DNA from: Symbiodinium natans
Taxonomy: Eukaryota > Sar > Dinophyceae > Suessiales > Symbiodiniaceae
Reading direction: 5' to 3'
Assembly: GCA_905221605.1 (NCBI GenBank)
Contig: CAJNDS010000772.1
Location: 1-64,000 of the forward strand
Length of the DNA: 64,000 nucleotides
A program made the position numbers and the translations under genes. The notes below the pieces were generated by a model. It was not told where the DNA came from. It saw nothing but the letters and a program-made list of their open reading frames with translations, and ran no database searches. Each line of letters begins with the position of its first letter. Positions within the stretch are counted from its first letter, which is position 1. Shown in pieces: positions 57,960-64,000 of the stretch.

Positions 57960-59740
57960 CGAAGCTCACGCATTGCTCAAGCATTGCTGGTGCCAGCAGA
58001 CGACCACGATACTGACAGCGGTCCTTCGACCTTCGCTCAAAGACCAGACCAGAAACTAACACCCCGCCACTACAGGCTACTACTCGTAACTGCTCTGAAG
58101 CTGTGTATGGCCAGGATGCAGCTCAACTCCTTGCATTGCTCGGCGTTTAGATAAAATAGTCCCCACGATGTCAGAATGAAGGTGTGGTTCCAGTTTAAGG
58201 GGGTGCTGACCGTTCGTAGAGGCACACCGGCCTGTTGGCCGTGCTTGTTCGGTCGGCGTGTTGTGCAGCGCTTCTGCCTTGGCCATGGTGGGTGTGGCGT
58301 GGCCGGAGAACCATCTCCGGCGCCTTGCCTGCACTTTTCATGGTTGCGCACGCTCCTGAACACAAATGGGGTGGCACTTGGGGTCAGGTTTTAGGTCGAG
58401 TTGTGCAGGGTTCGGAGGGGTGGGTTAGGGGTGGGGTTGGTGGGGGGGGGGGGGGGGGGGGGGGGGGGGCTATTGCTTTTTGGGAGGGAGGTGAACTGGG
58501 AGCGCGGATACAAGGGTCGCGTCGGCTGAGTGACCAGAGCATCGCTGACTCTGTGGAATGCAGATGGAAGACGACGCAACCATACCATGCATCACTCGCA
58601 ATACGACACTGAGATGCCAAGCGTGTGGCCTGGTTGCATACGACATACATAGATGACATAGACTTACCTACTTGTGTGTTCAAGTTGGGCATGACTGTAG
58701 CGGCCGATGTGGCATGAGTTTGCCCCTGAGGACGCATCCCGAGGGGACTGCGTTGTTGGCCATGCTGTCGCCGGGCTGCAAAGGTTTTCTTGGAGATCAC
58801 TCGGCTTACGCACATGAGCGCCATCTGTCGACTCAAGCTTTCCGTCTGCCAGCAGACAGGTTAGCACATGTGAGCACCGATGCTCAGACATGCTTAGGTC
58901 CCGCTGTGCTCCTTTCGGTTTCGAGCCTCTCGGCTGGTGACGACATGTATATGTGATCTACGCAGGCCGCAGGGGTGGAGGGATTATGGGTAGCGCGGCA
59001 GGGTTTCAAGGTCTGCAGGCTGAGTGCAGCGGAAGCTTGTGTCTGTACGGAGCTGTGGGGGTCTAAAGCTGGCTGGCGAAGTGATTTATCAAAAATGGTT
59101 CTCTTTGGGTCCCAGTTGTCTCATGATGGGTGATGGCAACATATTAATTCACCAAAGCGTATGAATACCATCATCTGAATGGCTCACAGACAATCCTCAC
59201 GTATCCTTTCATTCGGATGCCGGACGCTCGTCTTTTTCGGTTGCGGGCGATAGTCGTGCCAGTGGGGTACGAAAGAATGGGCAACCCATCCTCTCATTTC
59301 CCGATCTTGTTGGGTGGGTGGGACAGGCATGTTTTTGGAGAGCCAGCGCGACTCGAGAAAACTCTCAATGCATGTCAGTGCAGGATGTGACGTGACAAAG
59401 TCACAATTGTACGCACAACTCTTTTCCACAGAAAAATGCCCCACTACTTCGCATGTTCGCTCGCATGCCCCCGTGCCCACCAGCACTGCAACAACTAGTG
59501 TAGAGAGATCCGTCAGCAAAGCTGAAGTATGTCATTGTTTGCGCCGTTTGCGCCCCTTCATGGGAACTTTAGGTTGCAAACGCTCGACCAGCAGCGCAAT
59601 GTGCAAACTTGCCCATCCGAGGTGCTCGCATGTGGAAATGGACTTTCTGTGGAAGGCGCTGCAAAAAGCTGAGAAGCGCGCATAACAGTTCAAGTCCAAG
59701 CCTCTCGGCATCGAGCTTCTACACCGCTAGGTGCCAGGGG
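57960..59740. other. No gene assigned; long G run
   Basis: A 28-nt G run lies at 58442-58469. The frame 58672-58956 (+) has scattered Cys/His but no recognisable motif. Another weak candidate is at about 59570-59680 (EMDFLWKALQKAEKRA). Confidence 0.4.
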
Positions 59741-59752
59741 TCAAATCACGAG

Positions 59753-59832
59753 ACTTGGAACGAGAAGCCCAGCATGGGCCCCAACACCAACAACTAGCAG
59801 AGAGTGTCCAGAATGGCCTCAACGGCGTGTAA
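59753..59832 (+). CDS. Gln-rich coiled-coil exon
   Basis: The frame reads RDLEREAQHGPQHQQLAESV then QNGLNGV and a stop. It is Gln/Glu/Leu-patterned and in line with the paired exons at 60.5 and 61.25 kb. Confidence 0.5.
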
Positions 59833-60109
59833 AGACTAAAGATGTTTAAAATGTGAAGGTGAGTCCGCATGACTGTCGACCACTAGTGCCAGGATTCTAT
59901 CACTTCGCATGTCCTGGTTTCCTCCTTTCCGAATAGCGACTTAAGTGAGGTGTGTGGGGGGTCACATGTGAGACAGGTCAGAAGAAGCTAGCTGCCTCAA
60001 GCTTCGGCTTTGAGCGGACACGTGAGGGGTTTAGGGTTGAGGGTTTAGATTCCCGCCCACGCCGCACCTCCTCAAAGGATGTTCTTTTGCAGGCCCACCG
60101 GCAACAGTG

Positions 60110-60355
60110 TGTTTGACATTTTGCAAAAATAACAGTATATTCCTCGGATGAGAAGTTGGTGCGTTTTGACGGTCGTTAGATAATATTTCGCGAATGTCTG
60201 TTTCGTTTTTAATTTGCTATTATGGGTCTCGCTTCTACAACCCCTATAACACTACCTCAAATGGCTTTCTCTGTCTGGTCTGCCTCTCTAACTGAACAAG
60301 TCGAAGTCCCGCTTTTCAATTTTGAGGGAAAAAGGTATTAAGGATAAGAAATGAA
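60110..60355. other. Second AT-rich island
   Basis: About 240 nt of AT-rich, repeat-free DNA. A 39-codon + frame (60222-60341) reads MGLASTTPITLPQMAFSVWS then ASLTEQVEVPLFNFEGKRY and a stop. It starts at an ATG after an AT-rich leader. It does not resemble the coiled-coil exons and matches no family I know. Could be organelle-derived or chance. Confidence 0.3.
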
Positions 60356-60445
60356 AAGAGAGGGGGTGTCGTGCCGGCCCCCCGCGTAAGTCCCTCAGAA
60401 ATCCTCAGAAAGCATCAGGACTGTCCCTAAGCTTCGTGCAGGGGA

Positions 60446-60775
60446 GTGGTGGTGAGTGCATGTATGAGATATCTTGAGGAGCGGCTAGAGCGCATAGAGC
60501 ACCGGATTCAAATTTTAGGGTCCCTCATAAGGTATGAGGACACGTGCCAGAAGCAAGTCGAGCTGGAGGCCGCAAACAATAAGCTCACGGATCTGGTCGC
60601 AGCGCTGGAGCAGGAGCCCCTTGGTGTGAATCAGAGGCAGCTGCGGTCTTGGCATGTCGTTGCGTCTCTGCGAGTCTCTGCCGCCTTTTCAATCGCAGGG
60701 CTGAGGAAATGGAACATCTCCATGTTTTTGCAATTAACTCGCATGGGTTCGTTTAGCTTGCATGGGTTCGTCTAA
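60446..60775 (+). CDS. Coiled-coil exon, copy 1 of a duplicated module
   Basis: An upstream helix (YLEERLERIEHRIQILGSLI) leads into YEDTCQKQVELEAANNKLTD then LVAALEQEPLGVNQRQL. The second part (about 60532-60645) closely parallels the exon at 61247-61389. An in-frame acceptor before YEDTC is possible. The tail of the open frame (LQLTRMGSFSLHGF) is from a GCATGGGTTCG triplicate and is not coding-like. Confidence 0.6.
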   Translation: MVVSACMRYLEERLERIEHRIQILGSLIRYEDTCQKQVELEAANNKLTDLVAALEQEPLGVNQRQLRSWHVVASLRVSAAFSIAGLRKWNISMFLQLTRMGSFSLHGFV

Positions 60776-61029
60776 CTTGCATGGGCGCATTTGCTGTTAC
60801 GTCATGCAACCGCCGGCAGAAACAAGAGCAGTCCCGGAACTGGTAAGCAGTGGAGAGGTGGGGAGTGGCAGGGGAAAAAGTTCAAAAGGGCCAGAGCTGG
60901 CGCGGCCCTGTACCAGCCGAGGCTTTGCCAGAGAGATGACGAGCTGATGCCAAGGACTCCCTGATGTCCCAGTCCGTACAGTGACTTGCCTCACGGTCTC
61001 CAAGTTCAATGGCATTTGGGGCGTTTACA

Positions 61030-61130
61030 GCACGAAGCCAAGGTGCCGTGCCCTCCAAAAAGAGTTGCAGCAAGCTCGTTGGGCAGCGGCCCTCGCTGCA
61101 GCCTGGAGAAGCTTCAACACGAGCTGCTTG
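61030..61130 (+). CDS. Coiled-coil exon (LQKELQQARWAAALAAAWRS)
   Basis: The frame KPRCRALQKELQQARWAAAL continues AAAWRSFNTSCLP. Ala/Leu/Gln helix between the two duplicated exons and in the same orientation. Confidence 0.55.
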
Positions 61131-61246
61131 CCTGACTTGTACCTGACATTTGCCAACATGATGACGACTCAAAGCACTAGCTTGCAAAATGGTGTACACG
61201 TCCCGCACGTTGACCCTTGCAGTTCCGCGAGTTGACGTCGGACCCA

Positions 61247-61389
61247 GGTGTGAAGGCTCATGTCAACGACTGGAACGGGCCGAGACCCAAAACAACGAGC
61301 TGACGGTGCTGGCCGCAGCCCTGCAGCAGCAGCAGCAACAGCTCCTGGGTGCGAAGCAGAGACGCGACCCACGAGGCAACCCAGGGTAG
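61247..61389 (+). CDS. Coiled-coil exon, copy 2 of a duplicated module
   Basis: The frame reads RCEGSCQRLERAETQNNELT then VLAAALQQQQQQLLGAKQRR and a stop. It aligns with 60532-60645: CQ-[KR], an E-rich helix, N-N-[KE]-L-T-x-L-x-AAL-x-Q, then LG-x-[NK]-QR. Copy 2 has a CAG-encoded Q6 run where copy 1 has EQEP. Confidence 0.6.
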
Positions 61390-61394
61390 CGGGG

Positions 61395-62640
61395 GTTTGG
61401 GGGGGAGTTGGGGCGTTGGGGGTTCGGGGGGGCCTCCGCCCCGCCCACCCCCTGCCACCCCACACCTCACAGTTTACCCTCCCCGTTTCCTGACTCGCAA
61501 GTACCCCCTCACCCGAACGCGATGCAAAAAGCTCTGCACTTGTTTTTCGCGCAAGCTCAATGTCAGTGCAGGACGCGGGTGACACGTCGCCATAACAGGC
61601 TTGTTGGGAGTCCTGTTGGTCCTCAGAGCGCTTTTGTGTGCTTTGGCACCCAATTCCCGACTCGTGGGACTGTGCCCTTCTACGTGCCCCCTGACCCACA
61701 CGCGACGCAAAGCTTTACACGTGCGCTTTTGCGCAAGCTGAACTTTTGTCAGTGCAGGACGCGGGTGACAGGTCGCCATTACAGGCTTGCTGGGAGTCCT
61801 TTTGGCCCTCAGGTCCACGACTCGAACACCTCAAACCCCAAACGTCCACACTGTAGACCTGATGAGTTCCGGGGTCCTCTCCTCAGAAGCAAAGTGTTAC
61901 GCGCTTGGCTAGATTGCTGTCACGCGGTTGCTTGTATGGTTCTTGTTTGGATTCTGTGACGTGGCGTGTCAATTCTTGTACAGGGACTGGAACCCCCGGA
62001 ATCTCATGGATGCACTCAGTTCTTGTATTTCTTGTATGTTCATGACCTTGGAAACATGCAACTTTGCCAATTTTGGATTCTTGTGTTTCTTGTGTGAATG
62101 TGGCTGTCCATTCTTGTATGGTTCTTGTAGAATATTGTCTGGGAGTTCGCTCTTTGTCCGAATACCACATTTTGCAGTGCTGCGTCTGGCTGCAGACGTC
62201 CAGGAGTCCAGCTTAATATGCCCGCTTGGCTCAACGAACGTGATGAGAAGCTCATCTGTCTTGATATCAGCGAGCGAAAAAGGGATTCCATAACCAGGAT
62301 TTTGCTGTATACCTGAGATGCCAAAAACTCGTCAATCCTTACAAACAAGATCATAGGATGAACTTATAAGTTACTCATAAGTTACTCATAAGTTAATTAT
62401 AAGTTCATGCTAACATACTAAATCCCAAGCCCATCCCCTTACCGATAAGCAACATATATCCTCATCCTGACTCCCCTTCTTGAAGCGGACCTTCTGGAAG
62501 GTAAACTACCAGCCACAGGCATCCAAAGAAGGGTACCGGAGCAATTGTGGGACATGTTAGGACGTTGTAACCCCCTTAAGCCCCCCCTTTAAGCCCCTTT
62601 AAGCCCCCCCCTTAAGCCCCCCCTTAATGAAATTTTACAA
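61395..62640. other. Spacer with two small repeats; no gene recognised
   Basis: A duplicated ~180-bp segment (about 61488-61630 and 61680-61815) shares GTGCAGGACGCGGGTGACA and GGCTTGTTGGGAGTCCT-like words. About 62354-62407 is an ATAAGTTACTC repeat. About 62565-62632 is a CCCCTTTAAG/CCCCTTAAG repeat. Confidence 0.5.
62565..62632. repeat. (CCCCTTTAAG)n-like array
   Basis: About six units alternating CCCCTTAAG and CCCCTTTAAG with C runs of 4-8. It sits at the border where coding direction appears to switch. Confidence 0.85.
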
Positions 62641-63309
62641 GATCAATGTTCACAGACTGGTTTGATCACACAATCCAGAATACACAAGATGCACAGCAAA
62701 GTCACTTGATGCAATCACTCACTCAGCAATCTTGTTTGTGCCGCCTTGAGCCAAAGCATCGAGTCAATGCTCATGTTGAGCATGTCGCTGTGCCAATGCT
62801 TCTCTTGAAGCATGCCAATTGTGACCTTATATTCTAACACGGTCCCTCAGCAGAGACAATGTTTGTCTGTGCTGTTCTCCAGTCACAATTCAAATGATTT
62901 CGTAAAACAAAGATCCAATCAACCAATCATCGGAGTATGTCGAAAAAAAATCTCAACTGCAAACGACTACCAATCAGCTCAGCAGTGAACAATGCCCTCA
63001 GAGGCTCGGCTCAATCCCTTTGCTTTGCAAGCGAATCGCAATCGCTTCGAAAGAGAACTTGCAGCGAAACCTGCAATGTTCTGTTGGCATACCGAATGCT
63101 CCAATGCATCCGAATCAATACACCACACGGAGTGGTCCTGAGAAACGGTCAGCAAAGTTTCCAATCGGGGTCCAATGAGCTGCAGCATATGAAAACCACA
63201 TCATCACCAATGAAAAGCATCAACTGTAAAACCAATCATCAAAGCAAGAACCAATCAAATGCAATCCCATCTTTCCAGGCCAGACAAAATTGTTGAGCGC
63301 CACTGCACC

Positions 63310-64000
63310 TCAATCGATCTTGTTGATCGTCGTTGTGACTCGCAATCGGCTCCCAGCATCATCAACGATCGTCACTTCTGAGCTGCCAATGCTGTTCCGA
63401 CTCAAAGCATTCCGCTGGCTTGCCAATGTGCTCTGCAATGATGCTCCGGGTCCTGCTGTGCGACCCGCTCCCAATAGGAAGCTGAGCTTCGATGGCAGTG
63501 CAATGTGCCGGTGGATGGAATGCTGTCCAGAATGCACCATGTCCCAATGGAGACCATCGGTCAGCTCACGCAATGTGGTCTGCGTGTCCAAAAGCACCAA
63601 TGTGCCAATCTCTTCCGGAGTCAGGACAATCTCAGCCTCATCCTGTGGAGGCTCGAGAACGGTGGCAAATCCGCAGTAGCTCTGGTTATGCCAATGCTTC
63701 AAACCGCCAGTGCCATCAGCATTCTTCAATACAACTGGCAATCTTCCCACTGCATGGTTCACGCCAATGATCATCAAGTTCTCATCTCGCAATGCCTTGA
63801 TGCTTGGGATCTGATCAATCCACATCAATAGCTTCGAAAGGCTGTGTGCCACCGAGAGGAAAGAATTCGCCTGCTGGCACGGAAAATCACTGACCAATAA
63901 CCTGCCTGTCTCGACCAATCGCGTAGCAAGTGTGTCTGGCAATGCAATGAAGCAGGGAAAGGAGACCAATGCATCCGGGATCGTTGGAACCGGGTGCAAA
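63310..64000 (-). CDS. Hypothetical protein, partial (runs off right edge)
   Basis: This - strand frame of about 229 codons ends at about 63310 and stays open to the window edge, so its true start may lie outside. It is the longest non-repeat open frame here and has even composition. Stretches include LVSDFPCQQANSFLSVAHSL, DQIPSIKALRDENLMIIGVN, EPPQDEAEIVLTPEEIGTLV and GSSEVTIVDDAGSRLRVTTT. No catalytic motif or domain is recognised. Leu is often TTG and Ile-Gly often ATTGGx, reflecting segment-wide ATTGG enrichment. The shorter + frames over it are shadows. It could be an exon of a - strand gene or part of a transposon polyprotein. Confidence 0.5.
   Translation of the reverse strand, partial: LHPVPTIPDALVSFPCFIALPDTLATRLVETGRLLVSDFPCQQANSFLSVAHSLSKLLMWIDQIPSIKALRDENLMIIGVNHAVGRLPVVLKNADGTGGLKHWHNQSYCGFATVLEPPQDEAEIVLTPEEIGTLVLLDTQTTLRELTDGLHWDMVHSGQHSIHRHIALPSKLSFLLGAGRTAGPGASLQSTLASQRNALSRNSIGSSEVTIVDDAGSRLRVTTTINKID

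Overview
This window looks like nuclear DNA from a dinoflagellate. Coding potential occurs as many short exons, mostly 50-150 bp, separated by larger introns. Almost every convincing exon lies on the + strand, as in dinoflagellate unidirectional gene blocks. Introns and spacers are full of microsatellites, C/G homopolymers and minisatellites. Several intron ends do not fit plain GT-AG. The only clear transposable-element protein is a decayed Ty1/copia fragment. I see no rRNA, CRISPR, bacterial operon structure or ribosome binding sites. Long open frames across repeats are artefacts, so real exons had to be read frame by frame. Exon ends are approximate.

Layout. 1-0.8 kb: trinucleotide arrays. 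1.8-10.8 kb: + strand exons for Ala/Glu/Arg/Gln-rich coiled-coil protein(s). 10.8-12.4 kb: AT-rich DNA and an 8-bp GATTTTTT satellite with a 130-nt T run. 12.47-13.37 kb: copia RT/RNase H remnant on the - strand. 15.1-15.9 kb: more coiled-coil exons and one Cys/His-rich exon. 18.4-18.6 kb: tRNA-Glu-like SINE heads. 21.2-22.2 kb: three unassigned exons.

22.26-32.08 kb: the best-supported gene, a single-domain voltage-gated cation channel split into about 14 exons. S1, S2, S3, an arginine-rich S4, the S4-S5 linker, S5, a GDSWGD pore loop, S6, two EF-hands and a helical tail appear in the right order. A 1.9-kb compound satellite (CGCA, CCCACA, then CA) sits in the intron between the S4 and S4-S5 exons. 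32.7-61.4 kb: a long run of + strand coiled-coil exons from one or several genes, interrupted by a ~2.1-kb satellite of 53-bp units (47.2-49.3 kb) and a (TG)n tract (50.9-51.07 kb). Two AT-rich islands (57.0-57.9 and 60.1-60.35 kb) do not match their surroundings. 62.6-64.0 kb: the strand switches, with a - strand ORF running off the right edge inside a segment very rich in CCAAT.

The channel probably couples membrane voltage to cation (likely Ca2+) entry with Ca2+ feedback through its EF-hands. The coiled-coil proteins look structural, but I cannot assign them. Gene boundaries among the coiled-coil exons are uncertain.
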